A stretch of DNA of 64,000 bases, from positions 62,001 through 126,000 of the forward strand of contig NZ_CYZX01000004.1 in the NCBI RefSeq assembly GCF_001405015.1, given 5' to 3'. Position numbers and translations under genes: made by a program. Source of the DNA: Clostridium disporicum (GTDB lineage Bacteria; Bacillota; Clostridia; Clostridiales; Clostridiaceae). The notes beneath the pieces were generated by a model. That model was not told where the DNA came from. It saw only the letters and a program-made list of their open reading frames with translations, and searched no databases. This document shows positions 44,167 through 53,149 of this stretch, piece after piece (the first letter of the stretch is position 1; every line of letters starts with the position of its first letter).

Positions 44167-45312
44167 ATGGATATTTATTTTGATAATAGTGCTACTACAA
44201 AGCCTTATGAAGAGGTTATAAAGGCTGTAGCTGATGGGATGAGGGAGTATTTTGGTAATCCATCATCACTTCATAAGATAGGTATTAAGTGTGAAAAAAG
44301 ATTAACTCAATGTAGGGAATATATTTCATCGACAATAAAGTGTGATAAAGATGAGATATATTTTACTTCAGGTGGAAGTGAAGGAAATAATTTTATTTTA
44401 AAAGGATTATTAAAGCCAGGGCATCATTTTATAACAACTTCTTTTGAACATGGTTCAATAATGAATACATGTAAAGAATTAGAAGACAAAGGTGTTAAAA
44501 TTACATATTTAGATGTTGACCAATATGGAAACATATCTTTAGAGGATTTAGAAGAAGCAATAACTAAAGATACGGTATTAGTTTCAATAATGTATGTTAA
44601 TAATGAGATGGGTGCTATCCAGAACATTGAGGAGATAGGAAAACTTATAAAAGAAAAATCAAATAGAGCAAGATTACATGTTGATGCTGTTCAAGCTTAT
44701 GGAAAGTTTGATATTGATGTAAAAAAGATGAATATAGACTTTTTAACAGTTGCAGGACATAAAATTCATGGGCCAAAGGGAGTTGGATTTTGTTATATTA
44801 AAAAAGGTATAGTATTAAATCCATTAGTTTCTGGAGGTGAACAGGAAAAAGGGTTAAGAGCCGGAACCGTTGATTTACCAAGCATAATAGGATTAGAAAA
44901 GGCTGCTCAAATAACATTTGCTCATAAAGATGAGACTTATAAAAAGGTTTATGAGTTAAAAAAATATATGATAGAAAGACTTAAAGAAATAGAGGATATA
45001 AGAATAAATAGTCCTTTAGAAGGAAATTTCTCTCCATATATTCTAAATGTATCTTTTAGAGGTGTAAGATCAGAAGTATTATTACATTTGCTAGAAGATC
45101 AAAATATTTATGTAGCAACTGGTTCAGCTTGTAGTTCAAAAGTAAGTATGTCAAAAGGGAGCTATGTTATTAAGGCATTAGGACTTAATGCTAAAGAGAT
45201 AGAAAGTGCTATAAGATTTTCATTTAGTTATGAAAATACAAAAGAAGAAGTGGATAAAACTATTGAAGTTTTAAAAGGATCACTTATGTTTTTAAGGAGA
45301 GTTAGAAGATGA
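44167..45312 (+). CDS. Cysteine desulfurase (IscS/NifS-like), sulfur donor to ThiI
   Basis: The 381-residue group I cysteine desulfurase makes a protein persulfide from cysteine. PLP motifs: FDNSATTKPYEEV, FTSGGSEGNNFIL, TSFEHGSIMNTC (His97 region), VNNEMGAIQNIEEI, HVDAVQAYGKFDID and the Schiff-base Lys199 in TVAGHKIHGPKGVGF. The persulfide Cys322 is in ATGSACSSKVSMSKG. Its TGA overlaps the thiI start (ATGA), so the two are translationally coupled. In Bacillus the same pairing (NifZ-ThiI) makes 4-thiouridine in tRNA, and no iscU or iscR is present here, so a dedicated tRNA-thiolation role is likely. RBS GGAGGGAG. Confidence 0.93.
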   Translation: MDIYFDNSATTKPYEEVIKAVADGMREYFGNPSSLHKIGIKCEKRLTQCREYISSTIKCDKDEIYFTSGGSEGNNFILKGLLKPGHHFITTSFEHGSIMNTCKELEDKGVKITYLDVDQYGNISLEDLEEAITKDTVLVSIMYVNNEMGAIQNIEEIGKLIKEKSNRARLHVDAVQAYGKFDIDVKKMNIDFLTVAGHKIHGPKGVGFCYIKKGIVLNPLVSGGEQEKGLRAGTVDLPSIIGLEKAAQITFAHKDETYKKVYELKKYMIERLKEIEDIRINSPLEGNFSPYILNVSFRGVRSEVLLHLLEDQNIYVATGSACSSKVSMSKGSYVIKALGLNAKEIESAIRFSFSYENTKEEVDKTIEVLKGSLMFLRRVRR

Positions 45313-46466
45313 ATAAATTAATATTAGTTAAGTATGCACCAGAGATATTTTTAAAAGGTCTAAATAGAGGTAAATTTGAAAGACAACTAATGAATAATAT
45401 CAAAAAGAGATTAGATGATATTGAGTATGAAATAGTTGTGGATCAAGGAAGATACTTTATAAAGGCTCAAGATGTTGAAGCTGCGGTAGAAAGAGTTAGA
45501 AAAGTATTTGGTGTTGTCGAAGTTTGCTTAGTAACTGAAGTTAAAAGAGATTTAACTGTTATAAAAGAAGAAGTTTTTAAAATGGTTAACGAAATAAAAC
45601 CAAGAACATTTAAGATTGAGACTAATAGAGCAAACAAGAAATTCCCATTAAACTCTATAGAAACATCAAGAGATGTTGGAGGATATGTATTACATCACTA
45701 CGGAGAAGGATTAGAAGTTGATGTTAAAAATCCAGAATGTCTAGTAAATATTGAAATAAGAGAAAAAGGAGCATATATATTTACAAGCAAAGATAAGATA
45801 AAAGCTGTTGGTGGATTACCATATGGAATAAATGGTAGTACTATGCTTATGCTTTCAGGTGGAATAGACTCACCGGTAGCAGGGTATTTAATGGCAAGAA
45901 GAGGTGTAGCATTAAACTGTGTTTACTATCATAGCCATCCATATACATCTGAAAGAGCAAAAGATAAAGTTAAAGAACTAGCTAGAATTTTATCTGAATA
46001 TGCAGAAAAAGTTAAATTATATATAGTTCCGTTTACTGAAATTCAAATGGCTATAATAAATGGATGTAGAGAAGATGAGTTAACTATAATAATGAGAAGA
46101 TTTATGATGAGAGTAGCATGTGAATTGGCTGAAAGAAATGGAATTCAATCAGTATCATCAGGTGAAAGTATAGGGCAAGTAGCTTCTCAAACTATGGAAG
46201 GATTAATAGTAAGCACAGATTGTGCTGATAGACCAGTATTCCGTCCATTAGTTACAATGGATAAAACTGAAATTATGGATATAGCTAGAGAAATAGGTAC
46301 ATATGAAACTTCAATTTTACCTTATGAAGATTGTTGTACAATATTTGTACCAAAGCATCCAAAAACAAAACCAAGATTAGAAGATATGAGAAGAGCAGAG
46401 TCAGTATTAGATATAGAAGCTTTAGTTAATAAGGCTATAGAAGAAACAGAAATTGTTACTTATTAG
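45309..46466 (+). CDS. thiI: tRNA 4-thiouridine synthase ThiI
   Basis: Transfers sulfur to uridine 8 of tRNA. The 385-residue protein has an N-terminal ferredoxin-like domain (residues 1-60), a THUMP domain (about 60-165, ending in NPECLVNIEIREKGAYIF) and a PP-loop ATPase domain with MLSGGIDSPVAGYLMARRGV (about 180-198). The C-terminal region has SSGESIGQVASQTMEGL and CCTIFVPKHPKTKPRLEDM. There is no rhodanese domain, as in Bacillus ThiI, so the sulfur must be passed directly from the desulfurase encoded immediately upstream with a 4-nt overlap. Confidence 0.95.
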   Translation: MNKLILVKYAPEIFLKGLNRGKFERQLMNNIKKRLDDIEYEIVVDQGRYFIKAQDVEAAVERVRKVFGVVEVCLVTEVKRDLTVIKEEVFKMVNEIKPRTFKIETNRANKKFPLNSIETSRDVGGYVLHHYGEGLEVDVKNPECLVNIEIREKGAYIFTSKDKIKAVGGLPYGINGSTMLMLSGGIDSPVAGYLMARRGVALNCVYYHSHPYTSERAKDKVKELARILSEYAEKVKLYIVPFTEIQMAIINGCREDELTIIMRRFMMRVACELAERNGIQSVSSGESIGQVASQTMEGLIVSTDCADRPVFRPLVTMDKTEIMDIAREIGTYETSILPYEDCCTIFVPKHPKTKPRLEDMRRAESVLDIEALVNKAIEETEIVTY

Positions 46467-46470
46467 AAGG

Positions 46471-46671
46471 AAAGTGCGAAGCACTTTGGGCAAAAGTTTG
46501 ACTTCGTTAAAGTTCAAGAGGTCACTTTGTGACTACCAAGAGATTTACAATATCAAATAGTAATGACTTAGAATTTAAAAAGCCTTTGGACATTTACGAA
46601 GTAAATATATTGGACTGCCGTAGGCAATCTTGGACTCGACGAAGTCGACTTTTGGACTACGCATTTAATGC
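46471..46671. repeat. Multi-hairpin element, copy R4 (variant lineage with TTGGAC spacers)
   Basis: Starting 5 nt after the thiI stop: AAAGTGC/GCACTTT (46471-46487), TTTGAC/GTTAAA (46497-46511), GTCAC/GTGAC (46521-46533), a plain A/T-rich stretch, ATTTAC/GTAAAT (46592-46606), TGCC/GGCA (46616-46626), TCGAC/GTCGA (46636-46648) and GCAT/ATGC (46661-46671). Units in the right part are separated by a TTGGAC tag rather than the C/T-rich spacers of R1 and R3, although the hairpins themselves are shared. A chance open frame (46529-46780) runs through it and is not a gene. Confidence 0.75.
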
Positions 46672-46680
46672 ACAATTAAA

Positions 46681-46711
46681 AAAAGGAACTGCAGTTGCAG
46701 TTCCTTTTTTA
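46681..46711. terminator. Bidirectional terminator
   Basis: AAAGGAACTGCA (46682-46693) pairs perfectly with TGCAGTTCCTTT (46696-46707), with A- and T-runs outside, between convergent genes. Confidence 0.92.
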
Positions 46712-47128
46712 TTATCTTGTTCTCATTTTCGTAGCTTGTTGTCTAGCCTTCTTTATTTGAGCGTGATCAAATGGATGTAGGTCTTTTTTAGTAGTTAAGT
46801 TAGCTATATTAGAAATAAGTACTGTATCAGCTTCAGCTTTACCTTTTTCCCCTTTGATTCCCATAATAATTACTTTGTGACCTTGATTAACATCGATAAA
46901 AGTTGGCTTTTTAAACCATTTATTCATTTTATATTGACATTTAACTACTTGTTTTCCTGCTTCAGGTTTAACAACTAGATATACTCTTATTTTATTGAAA
47001 ATTCCTAGAATACTCTTAGTTTCAGTTTTCACTGATAAAATAGTACCAGAAACGCTAGTCATTCTATCCCCATATTTTTGCATGTATGCATCTGAATAAT
47101 ATTTACCTAATTTATCTTTGAAACCCAT
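46712..47128 (-). CDS. Conserved hypothetical basic protein
   Basis: A 138-residue soluble protein that I do not recognise. It starts MGFKDKLGKYYSDAYMQKYGDRM, then shows a run of likely beta strands (SVSGTILSVKTETKSILGIFNKIRVYLVVKPEAGKQVVKCQYKMNKWFKKPTFIDVNQGHKVIIMGIKGEK). It ends in a basic helix (HPFDHAQIKKARQQATKMRTR). The strand pattern and basic charge would suit a small OB-like, nucleic-acid-binding module, but this is inference. RBS AAAGGAG; monocistronic. Confidence 0.7.
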   Translation of the reverse strand: MGFKDKLGKYYSDAYMQKYGDRMTSVSGTILSVKTETKSILGIFNKIRVYLVVKPEAGKQVVKCQYKMNKWFKKPTFIDVNQGHKVIIMGIKGEKGKAEADTVLISNIANLTTKKDLHPFDHAQIKKARQQATKMRTR

Positions 47129-47237
47129 TTCAAAAACTCCTTTTATTAAAAAATTCTACTACCAGTAACTACATTATAACATAGGAAACATAATTATAAA
47201 ATAATAAATGTTTATATTTGTATACACATTTATTATT

Positions 47238-48008
47238 TTAATTTGATAATGAACGTTTATATTCTATTATTCCGTTATATAATGCTTCGGCACAAGCTAA
47301 TTGACCAGGTTTAGATTTAAGATAATATTCATCTTGAAAATTACTAATAAAGCCTAATTCCACTAAAGCGGAAGTCGCAGTAGTTTTTTCAAGAACAGCT
47401 AATGCATCATCTTTATCTTCATAGAATTTTAAACCACGATCAGTTGTATAGTTTAAATTAACTAATTTGTTTTGGAGATAAGAAGCAAAAGTTTCATTAG
47501 TTTTGAAGGAGGGATTATACCATGTTTCTACTCCTTTTGCATTTGTATCATTATAATTGCTATTACAATGAAGTGATATAAATAAATCAGCATTTGCTAA
47601 GTTTGAAATTTTAATTCTCTCTTTTAAGCTATCATTAGCACTTTCTAACCAAGGTAGAGAATCTGATGTTCTAGTATAAATGACCTTTATATCTTCTTCA
47701 ACACTTAACAAATCTCCTAATTTTAACGCAATATTTAATACTATGTCTTTTTCTTGACATCCAGAGATACCTAATGTACCAGCATCCCAGTCACCGTGAC
47801 CAGCATCTATACATATAACAAAATTTCTATTATCAGTGTTATCAACTTTTTGAATAGTAGTAATAAAATTACTTTCACTTTTAATAGAGAGAATCAGTGG
47901 AATCAAAATAAAAGAGAGTAAAATGGTGCTAGTAATTATTTGACGTCTTTTCTTACGTTTTTGAAGCATTTTTCTTCTGTAACCTAAATTAAAGTTTGAT
48001 GGTTCCAT
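47238..48008 (-). CDS. N-acetylmuramoyl-L-alanine amidase (Amidase_3), membrane-anchored
   Basis: A peptidoglycan hydrolase cutting the muramoyl-alanine bond. A basic N-terminus (RRKMLQKRKKRRQ) precedes one hydrophobic helix (IITSTILLSFILIPLILSI), so the enzyme is anchored or exported. The catalytic domain has the zinc ligands of Amidase_3: CIDAGHGDWDAGT (His), the QEKDIVLNIALKL Glu helix, ADLFISLHCNS (His) and SALVELGFISNFQDE (catalytic Glu). At 256 residues it resembles CwlD-type amidases, which make spore-cortex muramic lactam, but the partner PdaA is not nearby. The ATG at 48008 with GAGGTG upstream is preferred over an overlapping GTG. Confidence 0.9.
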   Translation of the reverse strand: MEPSNFNLGYRRKMLQKRKKRRQIITSTILLSFILIPLILSIKSESNFITTIQKVDNTDNRNFVICIDAGHGDWDAGTLGISGCQEKDIVLNIALKLGDLLSVEEDIKVIYTRTSDSLPWLESANDSLKERIKISNLANADLFISLHCNSNYNDTNAKGVETWYNPSFKTNETFASYLQNKLVNLNYTTDRGLKFYEDKDDALAVLEKTTATSALVELGFISNFQDEYYLKSKPGQLACAEALYNGIIEYKRSLSN

Positions 48009-48282
48009 AAGCACCTCTTATTTACAGTAGATATATAAATAGTATAACAATGTAAATAAATTATGTAAATATATGGAAATGTTAAGAGTAATGCAGATAT
48101 GTTCATAAAAAGTAAAAAAAAAATTTTTTTTACTGGAACAATTTATAGGTATTTGTAGTCTAATGAGTGAAAATAAGAATAACATAAGAAGAAATGCAAA
48201 ATATATAAATAAAAAAGTGCGTTTTTTGAAAATTGTTGTATTATTAAATTTTTAATATTTATTAACTAGAGAGGTGCTCAAA

Positions 48283-48768
48283 ATGAAAAAGATATTAGTA
48301 AGTTTATTAGTAGCAGCTATGGTAGGTGCTACATTAACAGGATGTGGATCAAAGGCTGAAGGTAATGGAACTCAAGTAGAACAAGGATCATCAGTATCAG
48401 CTGCAGACATAGTAGAACAATTAAAAGAATATATGCCAATGCCTATGGAACCAACAGAAGAGGAAGCTAAAGATATTTATCATTTAAATTTAGATGATGT
48501 AGAGAGTTATGGAATAGCTTTAACTGGAAGAAGTCCAGGAGTTGGATTTGCTATGGTTGTTAAAGCTAAAGATGGTAAAGTAGATGCTGTTAAAGCTTCA
48601 GTAGATAAAGTTTTAGAAGATAGAATAGGAGCAGCTTTTTATCCAGATGAAAAAGATGTTGCTGAAAAAGCAAAAGTTGAAGTTGATGGAAACTTTGTTT
48701 CATTATTAATATTTAATGATGATGTAGCAGCTGAAGCAACTCAAGTTTATAAAGATGCAATTAAGTAA
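48283..48768 (+). CDS. DUF4358-type lipoprotein
   Basis: The 161-residue protein has a type II signal peptide (MKKILVSLLVAAMVGATLTGCGS; lipobox LTGC with Cys at about 22), so it is a membrane-tethered extracytoplasmic lipoprotein. The mature part (IVEQLKEYMPMPMEPTEEEAKDIYHLNLDDVESYGIALTGRSPGVGFAMVVKAKDGKVDAVKASV) matches my memory of DUF4358. That family often sits beside MBOAT and DHHW genes, as here. The ATG at 48283 is preferred to a GTG three codons earlier, since GAGGTG is the ribosome site. It probably assists extracytoplasmic acyl transfer; the role is not established. Confidence 0.8.
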   Translation: MKKILVSLLVAAMVGATLTGCGSKAEGNGTQVEQGSSVSAADIVEQLKEYMPMPMEPTEEEAKDIYHLNLDDVESYGIALTGRSPGVGFAMVVKAKDGKVDAVKASVDKVLEDRIGAAFYPDEKDVAEKAKVEVDGNFVSLLIFNDDVAAEATQVYKDAIK

Positions 48769-48782
48769 TTAATTAAAAAACT

Positions 48783-48811
48783 AAAGGGGCTGATAATCAG
48801 CTCCTTATTTT
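48783..48811 (+). terminator. Terminator-like hairpin between the lipoprotein and MBOAT genes
   Basis: AAGGGGCTGA (48784-48793) pairs with TCAGCTCCTT (48797-48806) with one G-U pair and a T-rich tail. It may partially uncouple the lipoprotein from the acylation genes. Confidence 0.75.
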
Positions 48812-48841
48812 TATTAATAGATTGTAAATGGAGAAAGTACA

Positions 48842-50218
48842 ATGGTTTTTAGTAGTATTTTATTTATTTTTAGATTTTTACCTTTAGCTTTAGGAATATA
48901 TTATTTAACACCTAAAAAATATAAGAATTTTATCTTGATTATATTAAGTTTAATTTTTTATTCCTGGGGAGAAGCAAAATATTTCGTAATAATGATTTCA
49001 TCAATAATAGTAGATTATTTTGTGAGTAGAGGAATTGAAAAATATCGAGAAAAGAAAAGTATTAAAATAGGACTCTTATGTATTTCTATATGCTTTAATT
49101 TAGGAATGTTATTTTTCTTTAAATACTTTAACTTTTTTATTGATAATATAAATTCAATCTTAGGATTAACTTTAAATCATGTAAAGATTACGTTGCCTTT
49201 AGGAATTAGTTTTTATACATTTCAAACTATGTCTTATACTATAGATGTTTTCAGAGGAAAGGTTAGTGCAGAGAAAAATATAATTTCTTTTGGTGCATTT
49301 GTATGTCTGTTCCCACAACTTATAGCAGGGCCTATAGTAAAATATACAGATATCAACAAAGAACTAAAAGAAAGAAAGATGAATGCAAATCAAATAGAGG
49401 ATGGCATAGAGTTATTTATATTAGGCTTAGGGAGAAAAGTATTAATAGCTAATAATATAGGAATGCTTTGGACTGAAGTTGAAGGATTAGGATTTTCTAA
49501 TATATCATCTATTTTAGCTTGGCTTGGGGTTATAGCTTTTGCTTTTCAAATATATTTTGATTTTAGTGGATACTCTCTAATGGCAATTGGATTAGGGAAA
49601 ATGTTAGGATTTAATTTTCCTCAGAATTTTAACAATCCATATATATCAAGAAGTATAACTGAGTTTTGGAGAAGATGGCATATAACTTTAGGATCTTGGT
49701 TTAGGGAATATGTTTATATACCTTTAGGGGGAAATAGAGTTAATAAAGGTAGGCTTGTATTTAATTTATTTATAGTATGGTTTTTAACTGGATTTTGGCA
49801 TGGGGCAAGTTATAATTTTATAATGTGGGGAATCTATTTCTTTATTCTTATAGGAATTGAAAAGCTAGGTTTATTAAAATTTTTAGAAAATCACAAAATA
49901 TTTTCTCATATATATTCAATATTCTTTATATTGATAGGTTGGGCGTTATTTGCAGTAACAGATTTAAGTCAGCTTAAGATTTTATTTGAAAGATTATTCA
50001 ATATGAATGGGGGAATAGATTGGATTTATTATATAAGAAATTATGGAGTTACATTAATTGTAGCAACTTTATTTTCAACACCTATAATTGAAATAACTTA
50101 CAGAAGAGTTGTTAAAAGTAAGTTGATAAATACATTAATTTTAATGGGGATTTTTATAATATCCATTGCTTACTTAGTAGATGCTACTTATAATCCCTTC
50201 TTATATTTTAGATTTTAG
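48842..50218 (+). CDS. MBOAT family O-acyltransferase (AlgI-like)
   Basis: A 458-residue polytopic membrane enzyme with 10 or more helices. It has the AlgI/DltB signatures: LPLGISFYTFQTMSYTIDVFRG, LFPQLIAGPIVKYTDI, FDFSGYSLMAIGLGKMLGF, ITEFWRRWHITLGSWFREYVYIPLGGNR and the catalytic His in WFLTGFWHGASYNF. Such proteins carry acetyl groups across the membrane to modify an exported polysaccharide. The next gene encodes a DHHW protein, the usual partner that would complete the transfer outside. The polymer modified is unknown; no polysaccharide synthase is in the window. RBS GGAG is modest. Confidence 0.92.
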   Translation: MVFSSILFIFRFLPLALGIYYLTPKKYKNFILIILSLIFYSWGEAKYFVIMISSIIVDYFVSRGIEKYREKKSIKIGLLCISICFNLGMLFFFKYFNFFIDNINSILGLTLNHVKITLPLGISFYTFQTMSYTIDVFRGKVSAEKNIISFGAFVCLFPQLIAGPIVKYTDINKELKERKMNANQIEDGIELFILGLGRKVLIANNIGMLWTEVEGLGFSNISSILAWLGVIAFAFQIYFDFSGYSLMAIGLGKMLGFNFPQNFNNPYISRSITEFWRRWHITLGSWFREYVYIPLGGNRVNKGRLVFNLFIVWFLTGFWHGASYNFIMWGIYFFILIGIEKLGLLKFLENHKIFSHIYSIFFILIGWALFAVTDLSQLKILFERLFNMNGGIDWIYYIRNYGVTLIVATLFSTPIIEITYRRVVKSKLINTLILMGIFIISIAYLVDATYNPFLYFRF

Positions 50219-50226
50219 GTGGTGAT

Positions 50227-51330
50227 ATGATGAAAAGAAATTATTTATTATATAGTTTTTTTATAGTTTTAGCTTTATTGAGCATATTAGATATAATTAA
50301 GCCTGATAAGACTTTTTCTGATTTAGAAAATAGAAATTTAAAACAAAAAGTGAAATTTACTGTGGAGGGATTTTGGGATAATAGTTTTCAACAAAACTAT
50401 GAAAGCTATATTAATGATCAATTCATATTTAGAGATGGATGGATTGATATAAAATCAAGAAGTGAATTTTGTTTAGGTAAAATTGAAAATAACGGAATTA
50501 TATATGGTGATAATGAATATTTATTTGAAAAATACTCTAACTTTGAGAAGAGTAGATTTTTAAATAATATAGAGGCCATAAATATTTTTAAAAACAATAT
50601 TTCATCAAATATATCGCTTATGATAGTACCTAATTCTTATGAAATATATAAAGAGTTGGTACCTAAAGCAGCACCGTTAGTTCCTCAAGAAGAGAATATA
50701 GATTACATATATGATAATGTATTAGAAACAAATAATATTAAATTATTTGATGTTATGACAGAAAATAAAGATAAGTATATTTACTATAGAACGGATCACC
50801 ATTGGACTGCCTATGGAGCATATTTAGCTTATAAAGAGTTTATTGAAAGTATAGGGGAAAAACCTATAGAATTAAATCAAGAAGACTTTGTAGAAGTAGA
50901 TGATTTTTATGGAACGTATTTTTCTAAAGCTAAGCCTTTTAATGTAAAGCCAGATATTTTTAGCTATTTAGATTTAAGTGGAGTAACCATGAATATTTCA
51001 GGGGAAGAGTTTGATTCTATTTATGATTATTCTCAGTTAGAGTTAAGAGATAAATATGCTTTATTTTTAAGAGGAAACAATCCTTTAACTATTATAAAAA
51101 ATACTAATTTACAAAATGGTAAAAAGATAGTTGTCATTAAAGACTCATACGCTAATTCTTTAGTACCTTACCTAACTCAAAATTATGAAGAGATACATGT
51201 TATTGATTTAAGAACTTTTAAAGAACAAGTAGGACAATATGTAGATGAAAATGATATAAAAGATGTGTTAATATTATATAATTTTATTAATTTTACTAGA
51301 GATGTAAATATAATTAGGTTAAAATATTAG
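50227..51330 (+). CDS. DHHW family protein (AlgX/AlgJ-like SGNH-type acyltransferase)
   Basis: The 367-residue protein has an N-terminal signal anchor (NYLLYSFFIVLALLSILDII) and an extracytoplasmic domain. It shows the fold's motifs: FQQNYESYINDQFIFRDGWIDIKSRSE near the start, YRTDHHWTAYGAYLAYKEF (DHHW, the catalytic Asp-His) and VIKDSYANSLVPYLTQNYEEIHVIDLR (Ser-containing block). In alginate O-acetylation the AlgJ/AlgX partner takes acetyl groups delivered by the MBOAT protein. It begins 8 nt after that gene and is the last gene of the unit, followed by a terminator overlapping its stop. Confidence 0.9.
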   Translation: MMKRNYLLYSFFIVLALLSILDIIKPDKTFSDLENRNLKQKVKFTVEGFWDNSFQQNYESYINDQFIFRDGWIDIKSRSEFCLGKIENNGIIYGDNEYLFEKYSNFEKSRFLNNIEAINIFKNNISSNISLMIVPNSYEIYKELVPKAAPLVPQEENIDYIYDNVLETNNIKLFDVMTENKDKYIYYRTDHHWTAYGAYLAYKEFIESIGEKPIELNQEDFVEVDDFYGTYFSKAKPFNVKPDIFSYLDLSGVTMNISGEEFDSIYDYSQLELRDKYALFLRGNNPLTIIKNTNLQNGKKIVVIKDSYANSLVPYLTQNYEEIHVIDLRTFKEQVGQYVDENDIKDVLILYNFINFTRDVNIIRLKY

Positions 51331-51355
51331 AGGTATCAAAAGATACCTCTTTTTG
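51327..51355 (+). terminator. Terminator after the DHHW gene
   Basis: AGAGGTATC (51329-51337), loop AAAA, GATACCTCT (51342-51350), then T residues; the stem overlaps the TAG stop codon. Confidence 0.93.
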
Positions 51356-51452
51356 TTATTATAATATGTTTTCTTGAAATATGAACAAAGATAAGTATAT
51401 ATATATAAACTAATATTGTATAAAATTTTTAAGTATAAGTGGAAAAATTATT

Positions 51453-52139
51453 ATGTATAAACGAGGAGATTTTCATATTCATTCTACTGCCTCAGATGGA
51501 GCGTTAAAACCAGAAGAGATAGTATTGTTTGCAAAAAAGAGAAATTTAGATATTATATCATTAACAGATCATAATACAGTTGCTGGAGTCGAGGCAGCAG
51601 TAAAATGTGGTAAAACACATGGTATTAAAGTGATACCAGCATTAGAACTATCGACTAGATATAAGGGAATTAGAATTCATATCTTAGGATATTTCAATTG
51701 TGATATTTATCAAAATGAATTATTTATAGATACAATAAATAATATTAAAAAAGGAAATATATCATATATAAAAAATCGTTTCAAAGATATACTTACATTA
51801 AATAGAGGTAGTAAAAAAATATCTATTGAAGATGGAATAAAGATACTTAAGTATTTTAATGCAGTTGTAGTATTAGCTCATCCGGTTTTATTACCAAGAA
51901 ATATTTTTAGTGAAGTAGTCGTTATGGATTTTGATGGGCTTGAAGCAAAGTATTTTGCAAATACGGAAGAGGATACTGAGTACTTTATTGAAATAGCTAA
52001 TAAAAGAAATATGATATATACAGCTGGATCTGATTATCACAATGGATATGATTATTATAGAGCACATGGGTGTATTGGTGATGTATTTTTAGAAGAAGAA
52101 GAAATCAAAAGATTTTTAGAGAGGTTATATAGCAAATGA
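51453..52139 (+). CDS. PHP-domain phosphoesterase, short form
   Basis: A 228-residue PHP protein: GDFHIHSTASDGALKPEEIV, IISLTDHNTVAGVEAA, IPALELSTRYKGIRIHILGYF, VVLAHPVLLPR and TAGSDYHNGYDYYRAHG supply the metal ligands. Compared with the paralogue at 34805 it is about 45 residues shorter, lacking much of the insert between the ILGYF and AHP motifs. The YCI-type RSHI motif is also missing, which suggests a different substrate. No strong ribosome site is visible before the ATG. It is followed 18 nt later by the exporter-like gene, so the two probably form an operon. Confidence 0.85.
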   Translation: MYKRGDFHIHSTASDGALKPEEIVLFAKKRNLDIISLTDHNTVAGVEAAVKCGKTHGIKVIPALELSTRYKGIRIHILGYFNCDIYQNELFIDTINNIKKGNISYIKNRFKDILTLNRGSKKISIEDGIKILKYFNAVVVLAHPVLLPRNIFSEVVVMDFDGLEAKYFANTEEDTEYFIEIANKRNMIYTAGSDYHNGYDYYRAHGCIGDVFLEEEEIKRFLERLYSK

Positions 52140-52157
52140 GAAGAAAGTAGGGATATA

Positions 52158-53123
52158 GTGAAATATATTTACAATTTAGCATTTAAAATGGCTTTAAGTG
52201 CAACTATAGCTTTGGTTATAGGAGAAGCACTTGGATTTAAATATTCCACTGTAGCTGCAGTTATAGCTATTTTAGGAATTCAAGATACAAGAAGAAAAGC
52301 TTTAATAGTGGGGAGAAATAGAGCTATTGCCTGCATAATTGGACAAATACTATCTTTAATTATTTATGGAATATTAGGCAATGGAGCTATAAGTTTTGGA
52401 ATATTTTTATTAATATTGATACCGATAACTTCTAGATTTAACATACAAGAAGGGATGATAGCATCAGTTGTATTATCTACTCATTTATTAGTAGCAGATA
52501 AAATAGATTTAAATCTAATAATAAATGAATTTGGAATTATGATAATAGGTATAGGGGTATCATCAATAGCCAATCTGTTCATGCCTGCATTAGAGGATGA
52601 ATTTAGAAAAGATAAGATATGGATAGAAGAAAAATATAAAGTTATATTATTAAAAATGTCTAAGTCCTTATTAACTCAAACCGTAGATATAGATGAGCAA
52701 AAAATAATGGATGATATAGAGAAAAAGTTAATTAGTAGCAATATTACTGCATATAAAATTGTAAATAATAATTTCTTTAAAAGTTCATCATACTATACTG
52801 ATTATATTGCTATGAGAAGGAATCAATTTGATACTATCAAAAAGATGAGAAAAAATTTTGAGAGATTTAGTATGCCAGTTGATCAAATGAAAAACATGTC
52901 TATATTTTTAAAAAGAGTTGCAGAAGATATTAGAGAAAATAATGACTGCAAAGAGTTATTATATGGATTAGAAAAGCTAAAGCTACAGTATAAAGAGATG
53001 GAACTTCCAAAAACAAGAGAAGAGTTTGAAAATAGAGCGCAATTATTAAATTTATTAAATGATATGGAAGATTTCTTAAATATAAAAAGAAACTTTGTTT
53101 TAAATAATAAAACAGAAAAGTAA
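52158..53123 (+). CDS. Aromatic acid exporter family protein (ArAE_1-like)
   Basis: A 321-residue protein whose first 145 residues form about five or six membrane helices (FKMALSATIALVIGEALGFKYSTVAAVIAILGIQDTRRKALIVGRNRAIACIIGQILSLIIYGILG...). A cytoplasmic helical domain of about 170 residues follows (KIWIEEKYKVILLKMSKSLL...YKEMELPKTREEFENRAQLLNLLNDMEDF). This half-length arrangement is that of the Firmicute YgaE/YqjA-type putative aromatic-acid exporters, distantly related to E. coli AaeB. The start is GTG with a GTAGGGA site. Substrate unknown. Confidence 0.85.
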   Translation: MKYIYNLAFKMALSATIALVIGEALGFKYSTVAAVIAILGIQDTRRKALIVGRNRAIACIIGQILSLIIYGILGNGAISFGIFLLILIPITSRFNIQEGMIASVVLSTHLLVADKIDLNLIINEFGIMIIGIGVSSIANLFMPALEDEFRKDKIWIEEKYKVILLKMSKSLLTQTVDIDEQKIMDDIEKKLISSNITAYKIVNNNFFKSSSYYTDYIAMRRNQFDTIKKMRKNFERFSMPVDQMKNMSIFLKRVAEDIRENNDCKELLYGLEKLKLQYKEMELPKTREEFENRAQLLNLLNDMEDFLNIKRNFVLNNKTEK

Positions 53124-53149
53124 GCTCTAAAATAATAAAAATGAAAAAT

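Noticed and set aside
46529..46780. Open frame of 83 codons on the plus strand
   Set aside because: It runs through repeat R4 and the terminator into the convergent gene, has no ribosome site, and its protein is just the translated hairpins.
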